Of a stretch of 64,000 nucleotides of DNA, positions 46,996 to 55,216 are shown in pieces. The first letter of the stretch is position 1; each line of letters begins with the position of its first letter. The position numbers and the translations under genes are program-made. This DNA is from Halobacillus ihumii (GTDB taxonomy: Bacteria; Bacillota; Bacilli; Bacillales; Halobacillaceae): positions 682,001-746,000 of the forward strand of contig NZ_CACVAO010000001.1 of the NCBI RefSeq assembly GCF_902726645.1. Direction: 5' to 3'. Under the pieces are notes generated by a model. That model was given only the letters and a program-made list of their open reading frames with translations. It made no database searches and was not told the origin of the DNA.

Positions 46996-48205
46996 CCATT
47001 CCCCTCCTTTTATCTAGAGGAACGGCAAGCGCATGTCCTTCGTCTTCTACAATTTGAAACAAGCGCATCCCCTTACTTTGCCAAAGTTTCAGCTGTTGGC
47101 GAGACCTGTCAGTGATTTCTCCAATAATAATAATTGTTTTTCTTTTATACAGATGTAATTCCATTCCATGGATCAACTCATCGAAAGGTACTGTAAGCTG
47201 GTCTTTCCTTACCCTGGCTAGCGTTTCGAGCGATTTCCGCAAATGCTCTTTACCTGTTCCTTCTTCTTGGTAATAATATGGCGGACTTTGCTGTTTACGG
47301 GCATTAATAAACATATCCACCTGATAGCCATGCTTTACTGCATATTGATTTAAAAAGGCAGCATAGGATAGATGATTCTCGAGTTGCTTGGAAACATGAG
47401 CGTTTCCAAGCCTCGTTTCTTCGGTGATATTTACTACAATGGACCAGCTTATGTCTACCTGTTTCTCTAACACTTTCGTCCTTAATTGTTGTGTTTTAGC
47501 AGAGGCTTTCCAATGAATCCGATGAAAAGGGTCACTTGAGACATACTCTCTCGTACCTACCGGCGTCAAAACATCCTCATACGGCGAAAGCAATGCCGTC
47601 TGATTACCTTGCGCAATCTCAAAAATCGTTTCTATTCCTTTAATAGGCTTAAGCTCAGGATAAACGATCACTTCTGTCTCAAAATGGGGCAGGAACTTCA
47701 GTATACTCGAGTTAAAACTAATTAAATGAGGAAACATGAATTTTATATCTTTCATCTTCACTGCCCCTCTTCTCTTTGCAGTGACAGACAGTTGAATCGT
47801 GGTTTCTCCTTGCTTCATTAATGAAAGAGGCAAGGAATATTTGTATCCTTTAGAAGCATCGGAGTAGGGGTAGCTGTCCACGAGTACATTTTTTTCCATT
47901 AAAAATTGCAGCTTGCCATTGATCACCGGTGTCCTTGAATAATTTTGCAACCGAAAACGAATCTCCCCTTGATCGTTAGGAAACAGGCGAATCGTTTGTT
48001 TCCGGTTAACTAAATGAAGCTTGCTCGCACTCCATTTATTGTAAATTGCACTTGCCGCAAACAAAATGAGCATCACCCCTGATGGAATCAGCAGGATAGT
48101 TCTGTTAACATATACAGAGACAACAAACGTTACAATAAAAAAAGCCAGTAAAGTATCATTGAATTTACGCGATTCTAAATCGGCTACTTTGCTCCATTGT
48201 TTCAA
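46988..48205 (-). CDS. DUF58 domain protein (YeaD-like)
   Basis: Membrane-anchored protein of 405 residues with two N-terminal transmembrane segments (about 18-55), a beta-rich middle and the DUF58 motif DPFHRIHWKASAKTQQL near residue 225, a truncated von Willebrand A-type domain. Works with MoxR ATPases, probably as the target or adaptor. TTG start overlapping the MoxR stop (TTGA), with AGGGGAAGG before it. Confidence 0.88.
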   Translation of the reverse strand: MKQWSKVADLESRKFNDTLLAFFIVTFVVSVYVNRTILLIPSGVMLILFAASAIYNKWSASKLHLVNRKQTIRLFPNDQGEIRFRLQNYSRTPVINGKLQFLMEKNVLVDSYPYSDASKGYKYSLPLSLMKQGETTIQLSVTAKRRGAVKMKDIKFMFPHLISFNSSILKFLPHFETEVIVYPELKPIKGIETIFEIAQGNQTALLSPYEDVLTPVGTREYVSSDPFHRIHWKASAKTQQLRTKVLEKQVDISWSIVVNITEETRLGNAHVSKQLENHLSYAAFLNQYAVKHGYQVDMFINARKQQSPPYYYQEEGTGKEHLRKSLETLARVRKDQLTVPFDELIHGMELHLYKRKTIIIIGEITDRSRQQLKLWQSKGMRLFQIVEDEGHALAVPLDKRRGMDA

Positions 48206-49146
48206 CTGCCTTCCCCTGCCTCCACTGGCACAGGTACTTCTTCCATTATTTCTGCAACGACCTGTTCTACCGTTTTTCTGATCGCTCCTTCCATTGAAAG
48301 CACTATACGATGTTCAAATACAAAAGGAACAAGCTTCTTCACATCGTCCGGCGTAGCATAAGTTCGCTCCCTTAATAAGGCTCTTGCCTGTACAGCTCGC
48401 ATAAATACAAGTGCGCCTCTCGTACTAATCCCCAAGTCGATGTCTGGGTGGCTTCTCGTAAACCTGACTAAGTCGAGAAGATAATGAAGGGTATCTTCTG
48501 CCAACATGACTTCCTTTACTTTTTTGCGCAACCGGAGTACCTCTTCTTTTTCAAGAGAGGTTTTTAATTCTTGAAGCGGTTCCTCCAAACGATACGCATT
48601 TAAAATATTTGTTTCTTCTTCAAGGGATGGATAACCCATGTTTATTTTGAAAAGAAACCGATCGAGTTGTGCCTCCGGCAATGGGAATGTACCGTGGTTG
48701 CCCTCAATGGGATTTTGTGTAGCCATAACAAAGAATGGCGGTGCTATATGTAATGTCTCCCCATCGACAGTAGTTTGTTTCTCTTCCATTACTTCAAGAA
48801 GGCTTGACTGAGTCTTCGGAGTTGCCCGGTTAATTTCGTCAGCCAGGAGCACGTTAGTCATAACGGGGCCTTCCCTTAACTCAAACTCTTGTGTTTTGGG
48901 ATTGAAGAACTGAATCCCTGTAACATCACTAGGCAGAACATCAGGTGTAAACTGGACCCGGCTGAATTTTCCGTTCATAATTTTGGCAAAACTTTTAGCA
49001 AGCTTTGTTTTTCCTGAGCCGGGAACACTTTCTAATAGCACATGACCATCTGCTAATATTGCAGTAAAAAGTAATTCAATGACTTCATCTTGGCCGATAA
49101 TAACTTGACCAATGGATTTCTTTGCTTGTTCTATAGAATGCAACAA
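48202..49146 (-). CDS. MoxR-family AAA+ ATPase (YeaC-like)
   Basis: AAA+ chaperone-like ATPase, 314 residues. Walker A SVPGSGKTKLAKS (about 37-49), Walker B VLLADEINRATPKTQ, sensor FVMATQNPIEGNHGTFPLPEAQLDRFL, with the usual lid. First gene of a three-gene operon with DUF58 and membrane proteins, an arrangement associated with envelope stress or assembly of a complex. TTG start after AAAGGGG. Confidence 0.92.
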   Translation of the reverse strand: MLHSIEQAKKSIGQVIIGQDEVIELLFTAILADGHVLLESVPGSGKTKLAKSFAKIMNGKFSRVQFTPDVLPSDVTGIQFFNPKTQEFELREGPVMTNVLLADEINRATPKTQSSLLEVMEEKQTTVDGETLHIAPPFFVMATQNPIEGNHGTFPLPEAQLDRFLFKINMGYPSLEEETNILNAYRLEEPLQELKTSLEKEEVLRLRKKVKEVMLAEDTLHYLLDLVRFTRSHPDIDLGISTRGALVFMRAVQARALLRERTYATPDDVKKLVPFVFEHRIVLSMEGAIRKTVEQVVAEIMEEVPVPVEAGEGS

Positions 49147-49260
49147 CTAGATTTCCCCTTTCTACACTATACCGTACCCTTCATTGTATCATTAACAAAA
49201 CGAGAAAGCGCTTACTGTGTCATTCTTTGCTGAATACTTTCCTTTCTGAATTAATGTACA

Positions 49261-49297
49261 AAACAGCCTGCTTTTGTAACAAAAGCAGGCTGTTTTT
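49261..49297. terminator. Terminator of the betaine binding protein gene
   Basis: A 16-base perfect stem (AAACAGCCTGCTTTTG and complement) with a 3-base loop and T runs on either side. Confidence 0.9.
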
Positions 49298-49305
49298 CGT
49301 TTCTA

Positions 49306-50205
49306 TTATTTTGTCCACTCAGCAATAAGATCCTGATGATTGTCTATCCATTTTTGGGCACCTTCTTCAGGGGATTCCGCCTCATTCAATGCTCCCATTA
49401 AGCTGCCTAACTGTTGGTCATTTAGCATAAAGTTATCGAACCACTTCACAACCTCAGGCTGATCTTCCTCAAGTCCAAGTCTTGCTGCATAAGAAATGTC
49501 TTCAGAGTCTCCGTAAACATTTTTGGAATCCTCGAGGAATTTAAGATCCAACTCTGCAAAAGCCCAGTGCGGTTTCCATAGAGTTACTGCGATCGGTTCT
49601 TTTTCTTCCATTCTGTTTTTCAATTCCGCCATCATTGTTGGTCCAGAAGAGGATGCAAGAGAATAATTATCCAGATTGTACGCTTTTAATGCCTCTTTTG
49701 TTAATGACATAATACTAGCACCAGCATCGATGCCCACAATTTTTTGATCTGGAAACTTATCTGATTGCTTTTTAAGATCAGTTATTGTATTAACATCTTT
49801 CATATAAGAAGGGACAACAATTCCAAGTTTTGTTCCTTCATACCATGTATCTCGCCAGTCAATTTCCTCTTTATATTTTTCATAGAAAGCCTTATCTGTA
49901 TGTGGCAGCCAAATCTCCATTCCTATATCTAAATCTCCACTTGATAAAGCTTCATACAGGAAACCTTTTTGAACTTGCTTAAGTTCAACGTTATATCCTT
50001 TATTCTCCAGGATGATCTTCCACATGTTTGATACTGCAACGTTTTCAGCCCAGTTATTCATCCCAATACTAATTGTTCCTTTGTCGCCTGACTTCTCATT
50101 CTTGCTGTCATCACTTGCGGAATCTGAACTTGACTCTCCACAGGCAGCAAGGATAAGGAGTGCACTAAGGCAAACAACAGGTAACCATTTACGCAAATTG
50201 TTCAT
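49306..50205 (-). CDS. Glycine betaine/proline binding lipoprotein (unpermuted order)
   Basis: Second osmolyte binding lipoprotein. Lipobox LAAC with Cys22 and acidic linker. The lobe order is the opposite of the OpuAC-type protein in this window: GMNNWAENVAVSNMW...MEIWLPHTD comes first, and VGIDAGASIM...VTLWKPHW second. Tryptophans in these motifs could form the ligand cage. No transporter genes adjacent. Ribosome site GGAGGAAC before the ATG. Ligand could also be carnitine or proline betaine. Confidence 0.9.
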   Translation of the reverse strand: MNNLRKWLPVVCLSALLILAACGESSSDSASDDSKNEKSGDKGTISIGMNNWAENVAVSNMWKIILENKGYNVELKQVQKGFLYEALSSGDLDIGMEIWLPHTDKAFYEKYKEEIDWRDTWYEGTKLGIVVPSYMKDVNTITDLKKQSDKFPDQKIVGIDAGASIMSLTKEALKAYNLDNYSLASSSGPTMMAELKNRMEEKEPIAVTLWKPHWAFAELDLKFLEDSKNVYGDSEDISYAARLGLEEDQPEVVKWFDNFMLNDQQLGSLMGALNEAESPEEGAQKWIDNHQDLIAEWTK

Positions 50206-50347
50206 AATTTGTTCCTCCTCAATTATTTAAGTAACTAATAGATTCCCGACGAAATTCAACACAATATCGTATTTTAACATAAATGTTGTTAAGTTTAAAC
50301 GTTTTATTCTGTACAAAAAAATATTAATGATCAAAAAGGAAGAAATA

Positions 50348-50388
50348 ACCACCTCAGGTCATCCAGAATCTGGATGACCTGAGGTGGT
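50348..50388. repeat. Dispersed long palindrome, copy 1
   Basis: Perfect 20-base arms around one central base; core CCACCTCAGGTCATCCA and its complement. 3' of yfhD; can act as a terminator. Confidence 0.9.
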
Positions 50389-50403
50389 ACAATATGGAAT
50401 TAT

Positions 50404-50592
50404 TTATTTTTCGTGTCTGTTGTGAACTCGTTGGTCTGCTTCTCGACTTCTTTCTAATGCCTCAAAATCTTCATGATCAGCAATTTCTTCAGAAAATTCT
50501 ATATCACGTCCAGGGTGTTTTTGAGCATCAGGTGTTTGTGGTAATTTATGCTTTTTCTTACCTTTTCCGCTGTTATGTTCATCTCTTCCCAT
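50404..50592 (-). CDS. yfhD: YfhD family small protein
   Basis: A 62-residue highly charged hydrophilic protein beginning MGRDEHNSGKGKKKHKLPQTP and with DIEFSEEIADHEDFEA, as in YfhD of Bacillus. No motif reveals a function; such proteins are abundant in spores or stationary phase. Followed by palindrome copy 1. AGGAGGG ribosome site. Confidence 0.82.
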   Translation of the reverse strand: MGRDEHNSGKGKKKHKLPQTPDAQKHPGRDIEFSEEIADHEDFEALERSREADQRVHNRHEK

Positions 50593-50628
50593 TGAAAACC
50601 CTCCTTCATTTTTATTGCTTTTATTATT

Positions 50629-50656
50629 TGCCCGAATAACGTTTCTATTCTATACT
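50629..50656 (+). promoter_or_regulatory. Promoter of the guanidine riboswitch
   Basis: TTGCCC and TATACT, 16 bases apart, would start transcription about 15 bases before the aptamer. Confidence 0.55.
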
Positions 50657-50679
50657 TACTGTAATTGAACTAGCTGTTT

Positions 50680-50770
50680 TCTAGGGTTCCGCAATTCAAA
50701 CGATTGGACAGGACCAAGAGAAAACACACGACTTTTTAGTCGTGACACGGAGGGACAAAAGCCCGGGAGA
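50680..50770 (+). ncRNA. Guanidine-I riboswitch (ykkC-yxkD)
   Basis: CTAGGGTTCCGCAA, GGACAGGACCAAGAG, ACACGGAGGGACAAAAGCCCGGGAGA are the ykkC consensus blocks in order, with a variable hairpin (ACACGACTTTTTAGTCGTG) between the last two. It precedes a paired SMR exporter; guanidine should turn expression on. Confidence 0.92.
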
Positions 50771-50799
50771 TATCTCACTTGTGAGGTATCTCCCCTTTT
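50765..50799 (+). terminator. Riboswitch-controlled terminator
   Basis: GGGAGATATCTCAC pairs with GTGAGGTATCTCCC over two bases and CTTTTC follows. Its 5' arm overlaps the aptamer's 3' end, so ligand binding prevents it. Confidence 0.75.
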
Positions 50800-50820
50800 C
50801 ATGGTCAAGGAGGGAATTGA

Positions 50821-51165
50821 ATGAATAAAGAATGGTTCAAATTAGTAGTTGCGGCTTTCTTCGAAGTCGGCTGGGTGATTGGTCTTAAACATGCAGAAAG
50901 TGTATTGGCTTGGTCAGGAACCGCCTTAGCCATTTACGTTAGTTTTTACCTGCTCATCGCTTCAGGAAAGAAACTGCCAGTCGGTACTTCTTATGCTGTG
51001 TTTACTGGTCTGGGGACGGCGGGGACGGTATTGGCGGAGATTGTCTTGTTTGGAGTACCTTTTCAATGGATAAAAGTCATGCTGATCTTATTTTTGCTTA
51101 GTGGCATTGTAGGATTAAAACTCTTGACCGATTCACATGGACATGAGGAGCGTGAAACCGTATGA
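50821..51165 (+). CDS. Guanidinium exporter subunit, SMR family (YkkC/Gdx-type)
   Basis: Four-span small multidrug resistance protein with the essential Glu15 in [14 protein letters not shown]. Together with the overlapping next gene it should form a paired exporter like YkkCD. The riboswitch argues for guanidinium as the substrate rather than drugs. GGAGGG ribosome site. Confidence 0.9.
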   Translation: MNKEWFKLVVAAFFEVGWVIGLKHAESVLAWSGTALAIYVSFYLLIASGKKLPVGTSYAVFTGLGTAGTVLAEIVLFGVPFQWIKVMLILFLLSGIVGLKLLTDSHGHEERETV

Positions 51166-51476
51166 GCTGGATGGCATTGATCGCTGCGGGTCTATTCGAA
51201 ATGTTTGGCGTATCCATGATCAACCAATTTCACAAATCACGAACTGTTTTATCACTTATTGCGATGATTTCCGGGTTTGTGCTTAGTTTTATTTTTTTAT
51301 CAATAGCTATGAAAGAATTGCCAATGGGGACTGCCTATGCAGTCTGGACTGGAACAGGAGCAGCCGGAGGAGCTATTCTTGGCATGATCTTTTTTGATGA
51401 GCCCAATGATTGGAAACGTCTAATTTGTATAGGCGTGATTATTGCAGCAGCTGTTGGGTTAAAATTAATCAGCTAA
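51162..51476 (+). CDS. Guanidinium exporter subunit, SMR family (YkkD/Gdx-type)
   Basis: 104-residue partner with Glu13 in [12 protein letters not shown] and the conserved [20 protein letters not shown]. Its ATG overlaps the stop of the first gene (ATGA). The pair would insert in opposite orientations as a heterodimer. Confidence 0.9.
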   Translation: MSWMALIAAGLFEMFGVSMINQFHKSRTVLSLIAMISGFVLSFIFLSIAMKELPMGTAYAVWTGTGAAGGAILGMIFFDEPNDWKRLICIGVIIAAAVGLKLIS

Positions 51477-51478
51477 AA

Positions 51479-51516
51479 AAAGCCCGCCTTTCTCTTTTCA
51501 GGGAAGGCCGGGCTTT
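51479..51516. terminator. Terminator between the SMR pair and the PH-domain gene
   Basis: AAAGCCCGCCTTTC pairs with GGGAAGGCCGGGCTTT with one bulge; A and T runs on each side. Confidence 0.85.
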
Positions 51517-51520
51517 CGTT

Positions 51521-52135
51521 TTAATTATGGATGAACAAGTCAAAGACATATCCAAAGTCTTTGATATGATACTTTTTCTTTGTTTCCAATAGCCAATCAA
51601 AAGTAGATTCATTAATATCCTTAAATTCAGCTGAAACACTGGATTCCTGGCTTCGGCTATTTTGGAGCGTGGCGGAAGCTGTTTGTAAACTTTGTTTCGC
51701 ATACCCAGTCAAAATATCGTTCTCCTGATTAATTTCAGCTATTTTCAGCAACGATTTATACAGATCCTTAAGATCTTCAATAAATTTCTTATGCACATCA
51801 ATATCAAAGTGTGTATTTCCTAATTGAAATTTAATCTCTACATCCAAATCAATCGTACCAGCCGTTTCCAGCTCAACGTTTGTGAACTGATTTGTACTAT
51901 ATGCATATCTGCGAAGCGTACGCTGTTTGCTTGCTGCACTAGTCCCATCCACATGGATCAAAGCTTTATTTGTAAAGCAATACTCATCGGATTTTGATTT
52001 AATCAGGAAATAAATCTTCTCATCATCTTCATGCATCACATAATCATCAGCATCTACTTTATCATAGTCTTCTGGTTTGATAACACTGCCTATATCACTT
52101 AAACCTAAAGCATCTGTAGCCATCTTTTTAAACAT
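51521..52135 (-). CDS. YvbH-like PH domain protein
   Basis: 204 residues: a bacterial PH domain (about 15-125) with TNKALIHVDGTSAASKQRTLRRYAYS, then a helical extension (YvbH_ext type) to the end. Cytoplasmic, probably oligomeric; function unknown. The ATG at 52135 is 9 bases after GAGGGG and gives the family-usual length; two earlier ATGs lack proper spacing. Confidence 0.82.
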   Translation of the reverse strand: MFKKMATDALGLSDIGSVIKPEDYDKVDADDYVMHEDDEKIYFLIKSKSDEYCFTNKALIHVDGTSAASKQRTLRRYAYSTNQFTNVELETAGTIDLDVEIKFQLGNTHFDIDVHKKFIEDLKDLYKSLLKIAEINQENDILTGYAKQSLQTASATLQNSRSQESSVSAEFKDINESTFDWLLETKKKYHIKDFGYVFDLFIHN

Positions 52136-52227
52136 CTCACTCATCCCCTCAATATTTACTATCATTCGCCCCCATTCTATCATGAATCCAAGTCAAATTG
52201 GCCGACTTTAAATGGAAAACCCAAAAA

Positions 52228-52272
52228 CTCCCACCTCAGGTCATCCATAATATGGATGACCTGAGGTGGGAG
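52228..52272. repeat. Dispersed long palindrome, copy 2
   Basis: 22-base perfect arms around one base, same core as copy 1. Lies 3' of the MFS gene; the minus strand then reads TTTTTGG. Confidence 0.9.
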
Positions 52273-52288
52273 ATATAGGAAATTTAAG

Positions 52289-53461
52289 TTATGAGCTTTG
52301 CATGGTTTTAGCGGCGGAAACATGGCTGCTTCTGGTAATGGAGAAATATGCTGTGCCTAATGCTAATAGAACAAACACTCCCCCAACTGATGCATTGTGG
52401 ACAACAGATGTCTGTTCGATAACCAATGCTCCTACCGTAGAACCTAATGCAATCCCAAAATGAAGCGCGGAATTATTTAAACTTTGCTGAATTTCTGACG
52501 TTTCCGGTGCAGCGTTAATCAGATAACTTTGCTGAGCGGGAGTGATGGCCCAGCTAAGCATACTCCATATCATCATAACGGCTAAGAATAATGGAAGGGA
52601 AAAGGTGACAAACGGTATCATGAAAATAGCGATGGCGAAGATAACAATAATACCAATAATGCTTCGCTCCGCTCCCCATTTATCAGAAATAACACCGCCA
52701 ATGCCTCCACCTAAAACTGCTGCAATCCCAAATATTAAATACGCGACGCTCACCCATGTAGCATTTAAACCCATTGTTGACTTTAGAAACGGGGTCAAAT
52801 AGGCATATAAAGTTAAGTGACCTGTTAGAAAAAAGAACGATGTCATCTGGGCACTAAAAATTTTATTATTCTTTAATGTGCGAATCTGTTCTCTTAATGG
52901 AATGATTGGTTTCGGTTCAATTTTTTCCAAGAAAACCGCTACACCGATCATCGACAACAGTGTTAGAATGGCAATAAATAAAAACGGAGCACGCCAGCCA
53001 AAGGCATTACCGAGTGTTAACCCAATAGGAACTCCCAAAACTAGTGATGCACTAACTCCCATAAAAATGATTCCGATCGCTCGGGCCCGATATTCTTTTT
53101 CTACAATGGAAGAAGCAAGCGTAACTCCTAACACAACGAGCAAGGAGCCGCTTGCAGCCGATATTACTCTTGCGATCATAATGATTGAATAATTGGGACT
53201 CCAAAACGCGAGTAGATTCCCTAGGAAAAAGATCAATAAACAAACAAGCGTTAACCGTTTACGTTCATATTTAGCTGTGACTGTTAACAAAACAGGGGAA
53301 GAAATAGCAAAAACAAGCGAAAAAATAGTAATAAGTAGTCCAGCTTGCCCTAGAGTTACATTCAAATCTTCTGCTATTAAATCTAATGTTCCGCCAATAA
53401 TTAACTCCACTGTTCCTACAACAAAAGAAACAACCGCCAACATGTATACTTTTTTATTCAT
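52289..53461 (-). CDS. MFS (DHA1) drug/metabolite exporter
   Basis: Twelve-span major facilitator of 390 residues, DHA1 drug:H+ antiporter group (YdhP/AraJ-like). Typical loop motifs: TAKYERKRLTLVCLL between TM2 and TM3, RVISAASGSLLVVLGVTLAS (TM4-5, motif C-like SASLVLGVPIGLTLG) and GGVISDKWG in the second half. The ATG at 53461 is preceded by GAGAGGGA; the longer frame runs into the operator region. Divergent from a TrmB-type regulator that probably controls it. Confidence 0.87.
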   Translation of the reverse strand: MNKKVYMLAVVSFVVGTVELIIGGTLDLIAEDLNVTLGQAGLLITIFSLVFAISSPVLLTVTAKYERKRLTLVCLLIFFLGNLLAFWSPNYSIIMIARVISAASGSLLVVLGVTLASSIVEKEYRARAIGIIFMGVSASLVLGVPIGLTLGNAFGWRAPFLFIAILTLLSMIGVAVFLEKIEPKPIIPLREQIRTLKNNKIFSAQMTSFFFLTGHLTLYAYLTPFLKSTMGLNATWVSVAYLIFGIAAVLGGGIGGVISDKWGAERSIIGIIVIFAIAIFMIPFVTFSLPLFLAVMMIWSMLSWAITPAQQSYLINAAPETSEIQQSLNNSALHFGIALGSTVGALVIEQTSVVHNASVGGVFVLLALGTAYFSITRSSHVSAAKTMQSS

Positions 53462-53481
53462 CGTGTCATGTCCCTCTCTAT

Positions 53482-53509
53482 ATTGGTTACCACTAAGATG
53501 GTAACCAAT
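53482..53509. promoter_or_regulatory. Operator-like inverted repeat between the MFS and TrmB-type genes
   Basis: ATTGGTTACC and GGTAACCAAT are perfect 10-base arms separated by 8 bases, about 20 bases before the MFS start codon and just past its ribosome site. A likely target for the divergent regulator. Confidence 0.6.
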
Positions 53510-53611
53510 TACACTAAAAAAGACAAGAGGTAATTCGACATACATTTTACGAAATGATTAAATATGTGTATTCTTTAAACACTAAAGCTTTTAAAAATGA
53601 GGTGTATATAA

Positions 53612-54370
53612 ATGCTGCAGAAGTTTGGATTTACTCAGTATGAAAGCCAAATATTTGAGGTATTAACAGCAAGCAGCGAGCCGCTTGATGCTAGTTCAAT
53701 TGTAAAATATTCACATGTGCCAAAATCTAAAGTTTATGAAGTACTTGGGCGATTAGTAGAAAAAGGTTTAATACTTACTTCGTTTCAAGAAAGAAAGAAA
53801 TTATATACAGCACTTCCTTTAGACATAACGATTGAGAAACTAACACGCGAATTTCAAGAAAATGTCGAGGCATTAAAACACCGCGAATATAAAATGACGC
53901 CAAATGATGACCGGGTATGGACGATACAGGATCATCCAGCTATTATTTCTCTGACCGAAGACCTTATCAGCCGCGCCGAACAATCAATTTATATATCCGG
54001 CTGGAGTGATGATATCCAGCCGCTCCTCTCAGAATTAGAACGCATGAATCGGGAAAACATTAAAATTGAAGTGTTATCTGTTGGAGATGTAAAAACATTA
54101 CTGAGTGATACCCATGTCCTTCTTCCTGTCGAAAAACATGAGGCGTTAGAAAGACATAAGCTGATTATTATCGATGAAAAAGAAATACTCTTTGCAGGGT
54201 TAGAACAGGAGACCTGGCAAGGAATCGCCACCATGTCCAGCCCACTTGTTAAGTTTTTCACTGAATTCTTTTATCACGACGTAGCCCTCACAGAAATCAC
54301 AAAAAAGTACGAGTCCACACTTATGCAAGATGAAAAAATAAAAAACATACTGATGAAACTGCGGTATTAA
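53612..54370 (+). CDS. TrmB family transcriptional regulator
   Basis: 252 residues with an N-terminal winged helix of the TrmB type (FGFTQYESQIFEVL, then SHVPKSKVYEVLGRLVEKGLI), a coiled segment (about 80-100) and a regulatory domain with the phospholipase D-like fold used by TrmB for sugar or metabolite sensing (SLTEDLISRAEQSIYISGW, then ERHKLIIIDEKEILFAG). Full HKD catalytic motifs are not seen. GAGGTG ribosome site. Probably controls the divergent MFS exporter and itself. Confidence 0.85.
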   Translation: MLQKFGFTQYESQIFEVLTASSEPLDASSIVKYSHVPKSKVYEVLGRLVEKGLILTSFQERKKLYTALPLDITIEKLTREFQENVEALKHREYKMTPNDDRVWTIQDHPAIISLTEDLISRAEQSIYISGWSDDIQPLLSELERMNRENIKIEVLSVGDVKTLLSDTHVLLPVEKHEALERHKLIIIDEKEILFAGLEQETWQGIATMSSPLVKFFTEFFYHDVALTEITKKYESTLMQDEKIKNILMKLRY

Positions 54371-54379
54371 AACACCCAT

Positions 54380-54430
54380 AATTATCCACCTCAGGTCATC
54401 CAAAATTTGGATGACCTGAGGTGGATAATT
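54380..54430. repeat. Dispersed long palindrome, copy 3
   Basis: 25-base perfect arms around one base, same core as copies 1 and 2, between convergent genes; the plus strand continues TTTTTCT. Confidence 0.92.
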
Positions 54431-54446
54431 TTTCTATTCGAGCATA

Positions 54447-54482
54447 AAATAGCCTCGATGCTGAATGGCATCGAGGCTATTT
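54447..54482 (-). terminator. Terminator of the kinase-like gene
   Basis: AAATAGCCTCGATGC pairs with its complement over 6 bases; the stop codon falls in the stem. Confidence 0.85.
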
Positions 54483-55077
54483 AAAAGGGAAGCAATTTTC
54501 TTCTGTATAGTCTTATAATCATCTCAATAAAAAATGGTGAAAATCTTTTTGGAAAAAAACGTTTCTGATAATAAGAATAATAGGCTCTTTTCAAATCTGG
54601 CCAATGTTGACATTCCTTCTCTTGAGAAAAGCGTACCACATCAATCACTTTAATCTGCTGATCATTTGTCAGCATTATATTTCTTAAATGTATATCTGAA
54701 GGGTTGAGTCCTTTACTGCGGGCATAATCCAAGGCTTCATCAACCATAGCTACCATACGTGGCGTAATCGGGATTCCACACACTAAACAATCATAAAAGG
54801 TGACGCCATCTAAATACTCAAGAACTAAGTATCCTTCCCCGACTTCAATCAGTTCTGGATAATAAATATAGTTTGAAAGCTGTTCATAAATCTTCCCTTC
54901 CTTTTCAGCCAATCCTTGCTGTTCGGAGTAAAAAATTTTAACAGCCTGCATCGTGTCTTTGATTCGGAATACGGCCGCGCTTCTACCCTGACCTACAAGT
55001 TGAAGCTCATCAGGTATTTCAATGACTTGATCCTCGTCAATTTGGACGGTGCTGATCAATTCTTTGATTGTTTTCAT
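54481..55077 (-). CDS. Small serine/threonine kinase-like protein
   Basis: 198 residues resembling a minimal protein kinase or aminoglycoside-kinase-like fold. Glycine loop GQGRSAAVF (about 30-38), lysine in AVKIF, Glu-containing helix, hinge LVLEYLDG, catalytic loop NPSDIHLRNIML (about 128) and a metal-site VIDVVRF in place of DFG. The catalytic loop has D-x-x-x-R-N rather than HRDxxxxN. It may be active as in RIO-type kinases, or a pseudokinase. Substrate unknown. GAGGGG ribosome site. Confidence 0.7.
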   Translation of the reverse strand: MKTIKELISTVQIDEDQVIEIPDELQLVGQGRSAAVFRIKDTMQAVKIFYSEQQGLAEKEGKIYEQLSNYIYYPELIEVGEGYLVLEYLDGVTFYDCLVCGIPITPRMVAMVDEALDYARSKGLNPSDIHLRNIMLTNDQQIKVIDVVRFSQEKECQHWPDLKRAYYSYYQKRFFPKRFSPFFIEMIIRLYRRKLLPF

Positions 55078-55190
55078 AGCTATCCCCTCATTTGCAACCC
55101 TTTAAGAATATTCCTTGCTCTCTCATTATATCAAACCTATAGAAATTATTATTACAATATGTTTGGGCATTAAAATTATGTAAACTTAAA

Positions 55191-55211
55191 GAGCTGCCAT
55201 TGCGGCAGCTC
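55191..55211 (-). terminator. Hairpin after the two-component/PepSY genes
   Basis: GAGCTGCC pairs with GGCAGCTC over 5 bases; CTTTAAGTTT follows on the minus strand, so termination may be partial. Confidence 0.6.
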
Positions 55212-55216
55212 CTTGT

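Noticed and set aside
50348..54430. CRISPR-like repeats
   Set aside because: The three palindromes are 1.9 and 2.1 kb apart with genes between, and there are no spacers or cas genes.
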